A DNA stretch of 64,000 bases, taken from Plasmodium malariae (taxonomy: Eukaryota; Apicomplexa; Aconoidasida; Haemosporida; Plasmodiidae). Numbering within the stretch: position 1 is the first letter of the stretch; each line of letters opens with the position of its first letter. The DNA lies in assembly GCF_900090045.1 (NCBI RefSeq), contig NC_041781.1:1651001-1715000 (forward strand). The letters run 5' to 3'. The position numbers and the translations under genes are program-made. The notes below the pieces were generated by a model. That model saw only the letters and a program-made list of their open reading frames with translations, was not told the origin of the DNA and did no database searches. Of this stretch, positions 45,299 to 57,283 are shown piece after piece.

Positions 45299-48200
45299 TT
45301 ACTCCCTCAACTGTTGAACAGCTGAAGGATGCTGTTGAAAGAGTTGTTGTGACAAATTTGCATAAAAATTGGATTGTACAAATTCTGCTTCAGTTCCATA
45401 TTGATATTTATGTCCCGCAAAACCTGAACAGGCAAGGTGAAAAAAAAAATAAAAAATAAAAACAAAAACTAAAATAACGAACAATCAAATAATGAGCAAT
45501 TCAAATAATGAACATTCAAATAATGAGCAACTCAAATAATGAGCAATTCAAATAATGAACATTCAAATAATGAACACTCAAATAATGAGCAATTCAAATA
45601 ATGAGCAACTCAAATAATGAAAAATCAAATAAACGAACTGAAAAATAAACAAGCTGAAATATAATATAATGTAACACTGCGGAACACTGCGAAACACAGC
45701 GAAATATAATCGGATGTGATACAAGGGGGAACACACTATCACTGATGGACGCTGCGCACAACGCGAGACTAATTGCAAAATCAAGTACACGATTAAAGAA
45801 ATGTAAGCACGCCCAGTATATATCTATTAGACACTTTCCCCATTACCGTGTCGTTGATGTTATCATTGTTTATCATTTGCAGCTTCACGTAAGTAACTTC
45901 AAAATTTTTGTCCATTTCATCCTTTTCAACATCAAGATGGTGAGTCTTCGCTTTTTTCAAAACGAGTTCATTATTTGTTATGTTTTTGTTTAGTAGATTG
46001 AGAATATCAACCACAAAGGATTCATTCCTTATCTTTTCGTTGCTTATCAGTTTTGTGAGTGCTATGAAGATTATGATTTTCTCATTTACATTTATAAGCT
46101 TGTCGAGGATCGGCATGTACAGGCTCTTCAGTACATTGAATATGAGGCCTGTGTGAGGAAGGGGGGGGGAGGAAAATAAAAAAAATAGAGACGTAAAAAT
46201 GCATATATAAAGGTGCAAACATACACAAAATACATGAAAGACGGAAGGCAGAGCACTGCGAAATGCATAAAGACATATAAAACGAATTTAACTGCTAGGG
46301 ATGTGTACATAGTAGATAGACGCGCATATAAGTAGTAGACCCCCAGCAACCAATCTCGTATGCACAAAAAAAAAGAAAAAAAAAAAAAAAATTTTCTCTT
46401 TTTTTTTTTTTTTTTTTTTTACCGCTTTGTATCTGCTCAACCGTGTTAATGAATATACTAACGTCTGTCTTGAGGATCAACACGGAAATAGAATGGATTA
46501 CCTTAATTTTGATGATATCATTTTTGTATTGTTGTAAAAAAGTGAATAGCAAAACGAATAATGGTTTTAAGAAAGACTGATAAGTTTCAACAGGTAAATA
46601 CGTAAAGATAATTAGGATGATTTGAAACGAGTCTGTTGACAGTCTTTTATTGGATAAGCAATAGTGATATATATTAAACAACTGCTGCATATTATTTTTA
46701 ATTATATCTTGAAATACATTATATTTTTTAAAATAACTCTTTAAAACACATATAATTCCATTTGCATTTCCAATGGTACTTCTCCATAAATCTGTTTCAT
46801 ATAAATTATTTAAAATTTTTATATGCACTTTTTGTATTGTATTCGTATTGTCAATAATAATTGAAAGGATTTGAAAAATATATGGAATAAAGTCATGTAT
46901 ATATATTTGTAAAATTTGAGAAAAGGTCGTTATGATAATTTCTTCTACTTGGTTTATACTACTAACTATTTGCGATTTATATATTAAGGATATAATTATT
47001 GTTAATAATTCAAAGAGGTAATGATTAAATAAAGGATTATGAGAATCATTTATAATTAATTTGATTATATTATCTATGATTAATAGCACTGTGACATACA
47101 CATTTGTTAGTCTCTCTGAATAAATTAGAAATATCCTCATAATCGTTATTAACACATATTCATTTAATAATTTATTATGTACATGTAATTTTAACAAGAA
47201 TAAAAGACGGTTTAATATATCCGGGATACTACTACTATATATTACATTCATTAATTCTGGGTTCAACTGCTGGTTCAACATACGGTTTATGCACAAACAA
47301 GCATAATTGTAAATCATTGCCTTTTCGTTATATAGTAAAAAATGTAAAAAAGGGAATATACTTAATGCATCATCATGTGCTGTACATATAATACTTCTAT
47401 TATTTAATAAGAATTTTAGCATAGATAAAAGATATATAGTATTTTTTGTATTAAATAACTGTTCATTAACAACCCAAACACATTTATTACTTAGTGTGTT
47501 CATATGCGGATTTACAAAATTGTAATCATTAATATTGTAACAAAGTGTATTTAGATTTCTAAATTTCATTTGAAATGATACGATGAACTCTTTTAACACA
47601 TTCCTTATGTTATGTTCATAAAAATTTTTTGCTAAATTCGTCTGATTCAGGCACGTAATAAGCTGCGTCTTATATTCCATGTTGCACGCTTCGTAGTACG
47701 GGTCTTCCTTCCCTATCACCGTACTACTACTAACACCACTAGTACTGTTTACACCACTACTTGTAATGTTATTTACACCGCTAGTAGTTACGGCACAAGG
47801 AGAGGTCAATGTAATAAGTGAATCCTTGGACAAGATACGAAATTCCAAGATGGGAAAGCATATATCAAAGTAGTTCATGCAAAGTGTTTTCAAAAAATGT
47901 GTAGCTGTTGAACGAATTGAAAATGCATTAACATTGTTTAGATCATTTCTAAAATAATCAAGATCGGCTTCAATAATCTCATCTATATCTATCCGTTTTA
48001 ATCTTATATGGTGTAAAACACGTTCGATAATCTTTTCTAAAAACTGTTTGTCTTTATATGGATTCAAATCATTTTTTTCTAAATTCATATGATGTATTAA
48101 CTTAATTGTTGATGATAAACAATTATAATTATGGCATAATAAATTTTTTTCACTCTCTTTGTACAAAATTTGTAACAAGGAATAGATTAACTTAACGATA

Positions 48201-50128
48201 TATGTTTTTGATTCATCTTGATAATTTTCCGAAACAACTTTTATTATATCTATTATTTTAATTTTACATTTCAGAATATTTTGTTCAAAATTGATTTTTA
48301 GTTTGTTAAGATTCTCATGTGATAAATGAGTAAACCCGTTCTTCTTATCATCATTCGTTAAAAAAAAATTGGGTTTATTTGTAATGTAGTTACTGGTAGA
48401 TGTTGATGCCATAACAACATTACTTGTTGTTTTCATACTTGTCAACAAGTTAATATGATTAAAATAATTTTTCAAAATATCATTATTATCATATAATAAG
48501 AAATGATAAAAAATAGTAAAAAATATATCAAAATTATCTTCATAATACTCAGGTAAATCTATAATATTAATATTGTAAAATATTTTTAAGAGCACGTAAA
48601 TGTTTAAAACTACTTGATTCATTGTATGGAAGCACATGTTAATTTCTTCATTCACTTGTTTTTCATCTGAACTATTTGATGAAAACGAGTTGTTCGTAGT
48701 GTTTAGTTTATAATTTATAAAATTTGTATATTCCATAAATTTGTTATATAAGTATATAAAATACAGCGTTAAAGGGTACTCTATATGTGTTAGAATAATT
48801 TTCAAATCATACTTAGAAATATAATCATTGTCTTTATATTTTTTTAAAATTTTTCGAACTATTTTTAATGCTGTGTATTTCTTTTCAAAATGAATTACAT
48901 TCAAATTTTTAAAAATCGAACTGCACTTCGACACTGGGATTAGTTTCACATTATTGTTGTAGTCTTTTATAATGCTTCCCTTTCCTATGAAATTGAACCC
49001 TCCCAAACTTTCGCTGTTGTTCATGTTACCGTGTAAAGTACCTTTCTCGTTAACTCGGCCGGGGGACGAGTACCCGGTCGAGTCGATCAAACTTCCCCCA
49101 GTTAAGTTGTTTCCCATCAGGTTACTACTCATCAGGTTGTTGTTCATCATGCTTCCACCCATTATGCTTCCACCCATTATGCTTCCACCCATTATGCTTC
49201 CACCCATCATGCTTCCACCCATCATGCTTCCACCCATCATGCTTCCACCAATTACGTTACTACCACTCATCATAGCATTACCCCCTATCATAGTATTCCC
49301 ACCTATACCACTATTGCCAACCCCATTAGCCTCGTCCATATTGTACAAGTGGAAATCATTAAGCAGGAATACATTATACACATCATTCGACTTGTAAATC
49401 TTTTTAGTGTTATTAATATAGTTAAGTATATCATCATTTAAAGAATTGTTTCTATTATTAATGATCATTTTTATGCTGTCAATATTGGAAATAAACTTGT
49501 TATATTCTAAAAAAAAATTATCCTGATTAATATTTTTTAATATATCTTTATTCCTTATATACAACATAACACACTCTACAATTTTAATCGCATCCGCATT
49601 ATTCTTCTTTTCATCGCTATCAAATATATTTATTAAATGAACATAATTATAATCATTAATGTATAATAATATAATGTAAAATAAAAGATAATCATAATCA
49701 TCGCAAATGTTATACTTAAATAAGTGCGTTAATATTTCAAATAAATATTTCTGTAAAGTTGTTATATCTTCATTTGTTATATCTAATAACATATGCATAC
49801 ATATATGTTTTATAAATATACATATATCTGAACTTAATTCAACATTGTCTAAACTACTATGAACACTTTTTTTAATATAATTTTTTATGCTTATTAATAT
49901 ACTTGTCTTAACATTTTTATTTAAATAATTATCATAATAGTTCTTCTTTTCATTCTTTTCATTATATGGATATACAATGAATTTTAGGAGAATCTTTATG
50001 TAATTCTCTTTATTACTGTCGTTATATAACGCAGCTATTTTCCCCTCACTACATTTTATCTCTTCAAAATTGTTTGATACGCTTTGAGTAAATATGGTTA
50101 GCAGATCCTTTTCAATCTTCTCCTCCAT
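45299..50128 (-). CDS. CSE1: CSE1/CAS exportin-2, importin-alpha re-exporter
   Basis: Exons 50128-46423 and 46148-45847 join in phase 1 (EQIQSG|LIFNVLKS); a last exon lies at 45423-45299. The product is about 1376 residues, longer than the ~970 typical. It is a HEAT-repeat karyopherin that with Ran-GTP carries importin-alpha out of the nucleus. Matching blocks: DLDYFRNDLNNVNAFSIRST, then NEYVLITIMRIFLIYSER, NPLFNHYLFELLTIII (family NPxFNHYxFE), FIPYIFQILSIIID, and LWRSTIGNANGIICVLKSYF. The last exon reads FAGHKYQYGTEAEFV and LSQQLFQQHPSAVQQ, as in the CSE1 tail. However, its phase (1) does not fit the phase-0 end of exon 2. Extra length comes from Asn-rich insertions and a GGSMM repeat at ~276-327. 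Confidence 0.88.
45480..45650. repeat. Tandem array in the last CSE1 intron
   Basis: Units of caaataatgagcaa(tt/ct) and caaataatgaacatt, about 15-16 bp, repeat about ten times. The array lies between the second and last exons, in the interval where an extra small exon would have to sit. Confidence 0.8.
49147..49300 (-). repeat. In-frame GGSMM/GGSIM coding repeat in CSE1
   Basis: A 15-bp unit encodes Gly-Gly-Ser-Met/Ile-Met, with about seven tandem copies and degenerate GGN/SNLM copies either side. It keeps the reading frame and uses Met-rich sequence, unusual beside the Asn-rich insertions elsewhere in the protein. It probably forms a flexible loop between HEAT repeats. Confidence 0.9.
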
Positions 50129-50890
50129 CGTGTGTGTTCAGCTACGCGCTTCGATAATACGTGCTAAAAGTTTATTCCTTTTTTCGCCTCAACCTTTCGC
50201 TTCTTCGTTCCGCTTCAACGTTCCGCTTCTACGTTTCGCTTCTTCGTTTCGCTTCAGCGTTCCGCTTCTACGTTTCGCTTCTACGTTTCGCTTCTTCGTT
50301 CCGCTTCAACGTTCCGCTTCTACGTTCCGCTTCTACGTGAACGATTAGCCAAGCGATGAATATACTTATCACAGGAAAAAGGCACCGTACGCAGAAAGAC
50401 GGGGTACTCCTGGGAGGACCTGCTCGCTTTGCTGTATATGCTGCTGTGGGGAGGTATGTATTACTATAGGTGTTCATGTAACTGTTCGAAAATGAGCACC
50501 AATGGAGTAGGGAAAATAAATGAAAATAGATAAATATATATTAATATATGTGTGTATAAATATGTGTACATATGTATAGGCGTATATCTCTATAACTACG
50601 GCGTGTGCCTAGTGCCACTTAGCGCGCACGAGTGGAAAAGTTCGAACTAGGTTAGAATGCGCTGGGTTTTTCTCAATGCGTCTATAAGCAAGTATGTGCA
50701 ATTCTCCCCAGATTCTCATATATTACACGATTTTCAAATGGCCATAAAAATGGGTGTATTGTTCTATTCTATTCTGTCTACTATATCTACTATATAAACT
50801 CCACCTATTTTGTTAATTCATCTACTATATCTACTTTATTCTATGTTATTCTATTTTATTTTATTTTATTATTATTATTTTTTATTGCTA
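50129..50890. repeat. CSE1 5' flank with GC-richer cgcttctacgttt array
   Basis: At 50195-50340 units of about 13 bp (cgcttctacgttt, cgcttcaacgttc, cgcttcttcgttt) repeat about eleven times. This array is markedly richer in G+C than other repeats here and lies immediately upstream of the CSE1 start, within its likely promoter or 5' UTR. Confidence 0.75.
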
Positions 50891-51354
50891 ATGGGGTACG
50901 TATTCAAGTGGTACCTTCTTCCTCCTTGCCACCTGCACGCGATTTCTCATGAGCATAAGCTTCCACGGGTGAGCATTTACAACATGTATGTAAATATATA
51001 TGAGTATGGGCGTATATATATACGTACGGGCTCATGCCTATATCCATACACATGCACATACACGTGCACGATAAGCCCTCAACTTCTTGAACACGCTTAC
51101 GTGCATATAATATATATATGGGGCACTTACGAGAGGGACTTGCTTTTACCGTTTTATTGCTTTATCGCTTTATCCTTTCGCACTATCGGACGGCCCTCAT
51201 AAAATTATTTTTATTACATGTATTATTATTATCTGCGTGTTCTATTATAACTCTATTTTTTATGTATTTACTTTATATCTCTTTGGAAAAATGTAAGAAT
51301 TTTGAAGGGGAATATATATATATATATATATATATATGTATAAGCAAAAGGTAA
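50891..51354 (+). CDS. Putative small two-exon membrane protein, 98 aa
   Basis: Exon 50891-50968 reads MGYVFKWYLLPPCHLHAISH and on to EHKLPR, ending at a good donor (GGGTGAGC). Exon 51136-51354 follows in phase 0 with GLAFTVLLLYRFILSHYRTA, a hydrophobic segment ending ITLFFMYLLYISLEKC, then a (TA)n-derived tail EYIYIYIYICISKR. Non-repetitive sequence in an otherwise repeat-rich interval and matched phases support a real gene. The size and two hydrophobic helices recall small mitochondrial complex subunits, but I recognise no family. An internal donor (TGTAAGAA near 51290) may remove the repetitive tail. The second exon alone could also start at an ATG at 51118. Confidence 0.45.
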
Positions 51355-51909
51355 ACTATTTTAATTAAAAAATAAAAAAAAAATTAATTAAAAATGTGAA
51401 AATTATAAAATGCGAAAATTATAAAATGTGAAAATTATAAAATGTGAAAATTATAAAATGTGAAAATTATAAAATGAGAATATAAAAAAATAATAAAATA
51501 AAAATAGGAAGAAAATTAAAAAAATGAAGAAAATTATAAAAAGAGAAAATTACAAAATGAGAAAATTACAAAATGAGAAAATTACAAAATGAGAAAATTA
51601 CAAAATGAGAAAATTACAAAATGAGAAAATTACAAAATGAGAAAATTACAAAATGAAAAAATTACAAAATGAAAAAATTACAAAATGAAAAATTATAAAA
51701 TGAGAATATTATAAAATGAGAAAATTATAAAATGAGAAAATTATAAAATGAGAGAATTATAAAATGAGAAAATTATAAAATGAGAAAATTATAAAATGAG
51801 ATATAATAAAAAGAAAATTAAAAACTTCTGATGAATAAGCTTATTCCCACAAATTAAAGTAGGCTTAATGTATATTTTTTTTTTTTTTTTGAGAAAAGGG
51901 CAAAAGTTT

Positions 51910-51948
<39 letters not shown>

Positions 51949-54161
51949 TGAACGTGTACATAAATAAATATGGAAACGCATTGCACATCATACATACATG
52001 TATATATATTACATATTTGCATATATATTAAAACATATATTTACGTGTATTTTTGCATATCTATATTTATATTACATATAACATTCAATCCATATCATCG
52101 CGTCAATTATTTATTTCTTCCACAATCCAGAGGGTTATAATCCCATAACAAAGGCGCGACTATGGTCATGTTTTAAGAAAATTATTTTATTCTATTGCAT
52201 TTTATTTTATTGCATTTTATTTTATTGTATTTTATTCTTTTGTATTTTATTCTATTGTATTTTATTCTATTGTATTTTATTCTATTGTATTTTATTCTAT
52301 TGTATTTTATTCTATTGTATTTTATTCTATTGTATTTTATTCTATTGTATTTTATTTTATTGTATTTTATTCTATTTATTTTATTCTATTGTATTTTATT
52401 CTATTTTATTTTATTCTATTGTATTTTATTTTATTGTATTTTATTTTATTGTATTTTATTCTATTTTATTTTATTTTATGTATTGTATTTTATTTTATTT
52501 TATTTATTTTCTAACTGCTTTTATGTACATTTTTGCATTGTGTTGCATTATGTTGTATTTTATTTTGCTCTTTTTTCTAGGCTGCTTTTACGCTATTACA
52601 TTTATGCAATTCCATATTGCTAATGAGCTCAATGTACAGTACTAGGTTTTTACAAGCATTTAAGTATGCTTATGCCACTTGCACTATTGTTATGTTGATG
52701 TTTTTAGGAGGTTTCTAAATTTTCGAAGTTTTGTTTACGTACAAATGTATGCGTATATGTTTACATATATGTACACATATATTTATATGTACAATGTAAT
52801 ACTGGAAATACTTTCGTGTGGTGCTTATGAACGTTTTTCTTAACTCCTTTTATACATATATGCTATGTACATTAATTATGTTCATTGTAACTTATAAAGA
52901 TCAGCAAAATGTAAAAAAGAAAAAAAAAAAAGATAATAATAATAATAATAATAGTAATGATAATAATAGTAGTAATGATAATAATAGTAGTAATGATAAT
53001 AATAATAGTAGTGATAATAAATAATAATAGTAATGATAATAAATAGTAATAGTAATGATAATAAATAGTAATAGTAATAATAATAAATAGTAATAGTAAT
53101 AATAATAAGCAGTCTTTATTTGATTGCAGGTCAAAATTGGCTGTATAGTTTTGGTAATTCCTGAACGTAGATGGATGTTTGCCAATGCATACGTAGAACA
53201 CGTACACATAGTTGTGTATGAGTACATATATATGTTATATGTTATATGTATATGCATGTATATGTATGTGTATGTATGTATCTATGTATATATGTATATG
53301 TTTATATATGTATATGCTTATGTATGTACATTTTATGTGTGTACGATTTATGTAAGTACATTTTATGTGTCTGTACGCGTTATGTATGTACGTTTTATTT
53401 ATGCATGTTCTTATGCATGCTAATTCAAGGGAGACAATGAACGAATAATAAAAAAAAAAAAAAAAAAGAAAAAAAAGAAAATTAGCAACTCATAAAAGGA
53501 GGAGTAATAAACTAGTGGTTAAGAGGTAAAGGTAAAAGTGATTTACAAAAAGAAAAATACTATAAAGCGAAATAAAGCCAAATATAGAGAAAAAAGGTTA
53601 AATAAAACTACATATAAAATGAAACGCTAGGAAGTGAATGATGCGGCTGTTTTACCCAAATTAATGTAATTAGTAAAATCTTTAAAATTAAAAAAAAAAA
53701 AAAAAAAAAGGGGGAAGAAAAAAGCAGAGTTATTTATACGACCAACTGTGCATTAGCAAAGCATAGAACATAGTGTGATATTTACATTCTATATAAAACT
53801 TTATTTTATTTTATTTGTACTTCATTGTATTGTATAATAATGTCGTGGTATATATTTATTTTTTATTTTTTTTTTTTAAGTATATGTCCTTTTTTCCATG
53901 TTGAAAGTATTTTTAAAATTTATTCCGAGTACACAATACATTCTTTTTCTCTGTTTCTTTTTCCTCCTTTTATGATCCATTGAAAAGGAGCATATCATAA
54001 ATGATGTAACTGCGTTAAGGGTGGCGACCTGCACATGTACTTAGATATACACCCATATAAATACATATATATGTATATATATGTATATGCCTACTCACGC
54101 TCGCGCCTGTGTGGAGGTGAGTTAGGCCTTGCATTGCACGGGATACTGTTTCCCCATGTTT
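51355..54161. repeat. Spacer with long aaaattacaaaatgag and ttgtattttattcta arrays
   Basis: 51395-51800 is a ~16-bp array (aaaattacaaaatgag, aaaattataaaatgag) with about 24 units. 52195-52505 is a ~15-bp array (ttgtattttattcta variants) with about 20 units. 52930-53110 is taa/tag trinucleotide DNA that reads as Asn/Ser on plus. A 65-residue frame at 52827-53024 starts with a hydrophobic helix (see findings). 53225-53330 is gtatatgtatgt-type DNA. No firm gene. Confidence 0.75.
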
Positions 54162-54710
54162 CTACCGCTTTTTTAAAGTAAATGTTTCAGCTAGATTATT
54201 CAAGTGAATGTGCTTACTTTTTGCACTCATATATTGAAATAGTGTGTCTAAGAAGTTAACAATGGTATCATCGTTTTTGTATTTGTTGATAGCAGCCAAG
54301 GGATTCGTTAAATATTCATTCATAAAGTTTATAACTTGTTTACTTTCAGTGAGATTTTTAAAATTTGAATTTTCGTTCATTATACTATTAATTTCTTCAG
54401 TGTTAAGAATAACATTACTATATTTTTGTGATATGAGATGGCTTTCATTTTTTTTCCCATCAGTCAAACCGTTTCCTAGGTTCATATTTTTTGTGTATGC
54501 GGGGGTGGCGTTCCCCCCTTTGTTCTCGTTACCATAGTTGAACACGTCTTTTTCTTTTAAGCCCTCTTTTACGTCTTCATTTACTTCTTCTTTTTCTTCC
54601 TTTTTATTTATTTTTTTTTCATTTTTCTGCATGTTTTTACTACGTTCTCTGCTTATTTTCTCGAGGGGCGGAGGCAGTATATCAAACGCGTTGTTTATAT
54701 TCCGGTCCAT
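54162..54710 (-). CDS. Conserved-looking 182-aa protein with STI1-like helical C-terminus
   Basis: Single exon. The N-terminus, MDRNINNAFDILPPPLEKIS, is proline-containing and non-repetitive. A charged Lys/Glu stretch follows (about 27-55), then a neutral linker. The C-terminal ~70 residues are predicted helical: VILNTEEINSIMNENSNFKN, then QVINFMNEYLTNPLAAINKY and NDDTIVNFLDTLFQYMS. The NP-x-I-xKY-x-x-D-x-x-V-x-x-F pattern resembles the STI1/DP motif of HSP70/HSP90 co-chaperones such as HOP and HIP. That similarity is short and tentative; no TPR is present. There is no signal peptide or membrane helix. It is divergent from the CstF-64 gene with a 2.6-kb gap. Confidence 0.6.
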   Translation of the reverse strand: MDRNINNAFDILPPPLEKISRERSKNMQKNEKKINKKEEKEEVNEDVKEGLKEKDVFNYGNENKGGNATPAYTKNMNLGNGLTDGKKNESHLISQKYSNVILNTEEINSIMNENSNFKNLTESKQVINFMNEYLTNPLAAINKYKNDDTIVNFLDTLFQYMSAKSKHIHLNNLAETFTLKKR

Positions 54711-57283
54711 GGTTTAGCAAGTGTGTGTGGTGTGCAACAAAGTGTATGTATGTGTACCGGAATATGTATGCATGTGGATGTACGTGTCTGCAAAAATGTA
54801 TATATCTGTATATATATATATATATATATATGCACACACACACTCCGCTGCATACGTTCGCTTCGCGCGTACTGTAGTCTGTCAATTGATAAGATTATGA
54901 TGTGGGGTTCCTGCTTTTTGAACTTGAATTCAATTTAGCATTATTGTACCTTTAGCCTTTTGTTTACCTTATCTTTATTTTTCTTTTTTCTTTTTTTTAA
55001 TTTTTTATTTTTCTTTTTTTTAATTTTTTATTTTTTTTTTTTTTTATTTTTTTTTTTTTTTTAATTTTTTTTTTTTTTTTTTTTTTGTTCCTATGGCATG
55101 AACATGTTAATAAAAAAATGAAATCTGTACATCAAATTGTGCGTCGATATTTCCCTTGAAAGGGAAAATTAAATAAGGGGAAGGGGGAAAAAAAAAAGAA
55201 AAAAAAAGGTGTATGTCTATATATTTTTGGAAGTTAAACATTTTCGTTTATTTTTTTGCGCTTGCATTTACGCGAACGGGAAAGAAAGAAAAAAAGAAAA
55301 AAAAAAAATTATAGTAATTACTGTTACAGTAATTACAATGGGAATGAGAATAGCAATGCGGTAAAATGGCAGGACGGTAAAGGGGGAAAATAAACGGCAC
55401 TGCCGCTAATCCATTCATCGATGGTACCTTAAAATTAGACGGTAAAAATTTTGGCGAAAAAGGGAAAAGGGAAAGGGGGATAAGAATTACTCAAGAATTA
55501 AATAAAGGATGGTTAAGCAATAAACTTTTTTTGAAACCAAGAGGGATATGCATTATGGCATGCAGGTAAATCACTTTGTGTGATATACCAAAAAAAAAGA
55601 ATAAATAGACAAATGGACAAACGGGCAAATGTGCAAATGGACATAAGGACAAATGAACAGACAAATGAACAGACAAATGAACAGACAAATGAACGAATTC
55701 TATAACACTGTGCTTTTCCGCATAACGGCGAAAAAGTAAAAAACAAAAATATCCTTTCAGAGTATGTTCATTTATATGCCGTGTCTACATAGACATATAT
55801 ATATATTCATATATATGGATTTTTACGTATACGTTTACATACATCTTATGTAAATAATACAATACCGAAATAAATGGGAATGAATTACAAAAATTAGCAA
55901 TTCATTTTTATATGAACAAAAGTAACAAGGAAAAATAAAAAAAAGGGAGTGTTTCATTGATGGTGTTCAACTGCCTGCCTAATCGCCTGCGCTGTTGTTA
56001 ATTTTATATTATAGTTAAACGCATCAAGCGAGTGTACATAACACCGCATGGGCAAATGTATGTATATATGTATGTATGCATTTACCTACGCATGTATGTA
56101 TACTTACATAAGTACCTTCCCCCCGCACATGTTTGTGGAGCAATAAAAAGTGCTTCCTCAATACAAAGCTGTCATACGGATGGCCATTGTACATGTAAAA
56201 TTTTATCATACCTACGTCTCGACATCTTGCAAAAGTAAATGCGTTTATACATTTGCAAAACGGAATTTACAGCAAATACAGCAAATCTTTGCTCTTTGAT
56301 TTCTTTTCCTGTCCCAGTTTTTTCTTAAAAATTGACTTTCATTCTTTTTTTTTTTTTTTTTCAACGTTTTGTTTCATTTCGCTCACTGTTTTGTTTTATT
56401 TCGTTCATTTAATTTTGTTCATTTAATTTTGTTCATTTATTTTTGTTCATTAATTTTTGTTCATTAATTTTTGTTCATTTATTTTTGTTCATTTATTTTT
56501 GTTCATTTATTTTTGTTCATTTAATTTTATTTTATTTCACTGTGTTATTTCTCTTCATTTTTCTTCATTTTTCTTCATTTTTTTTTTTTTTTTAACAAAT
56601 GGTAAACGCCAAGAGGGCGTGTTTTCATTTTGAGCGTACGCTTAAAAAGGAAAAGGAATTAAAAGTAAATCTTTGAGATGTGTTTCAGTTGCATTTTAAA
56701 AAACATTAGGATTAAGAGAAGAGAAAAGAAGAGCAGGATAAATTGTTTTATTCCTTTTAACATCTGGACAAGTCCTCATTTGGCATTCTTATATTTTTGC
56801 TCTTCTCTTCTAAACAAAAAGGGAACGGAAGAAAAAAAAAAAAAGAAAAAAAAAAAAAAAAAGGGATGAGCGCACAAACGTCATTTCAGCGTATTGCAGC
56901 GCAGTGAGGAGGATATATACATGTACATACATAAAGGTGCCGATTTTCCTTTATTTTTTTATATTTTTATATTTTTATATTTTTTCTTCGTTCGCTTTGT
57001 CGTTTTTTTTCGTTCGTTTTGTAATTTTACTATTTTTACTCATTTATCTCCTAATATTTTCTCATTTATCTCCTAATATTTTCTCATTTATCTCCTAATA
57101 TTTTCTCATTTATCTCCTAATTTCTTCTCATTTATTCTTCTAATTTTTTCTCATTAAGTCTTCTAATTTCTTCTCATTTGTTCTAATTTTTTCTCATTTA
57201 TTCTTATAATTTTTCTTCATCTCCATTTTTGCATTTTTTTTCATCCATTTTCCTTTTTTTTTGATGGCCCTTGTCAAAAACGA
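54711..57283. repeat. Divergent interval between two genes, arrays only
   Basis: No exon was supported. It contains (TA)n at 54808-54829; T-rich DNA at 54980-55086; a 12-bp acagacaaatga array at 55640-55695; a ttttgttcattta/ttttgttcattaa array at 56400-56525; and a 23-bp unit array (tctcatttatctcctaatat plus ttt) at 57047-57125 that decays toward 57220, just upstream of the CstF-64 start. Confidence 0.7.

Noticed and set aside
48972..49397. 141-residue plus-strand Pro/Ile/Met frame
   Set aside because: It is the complement of the GGSMM repeat of CSE1.
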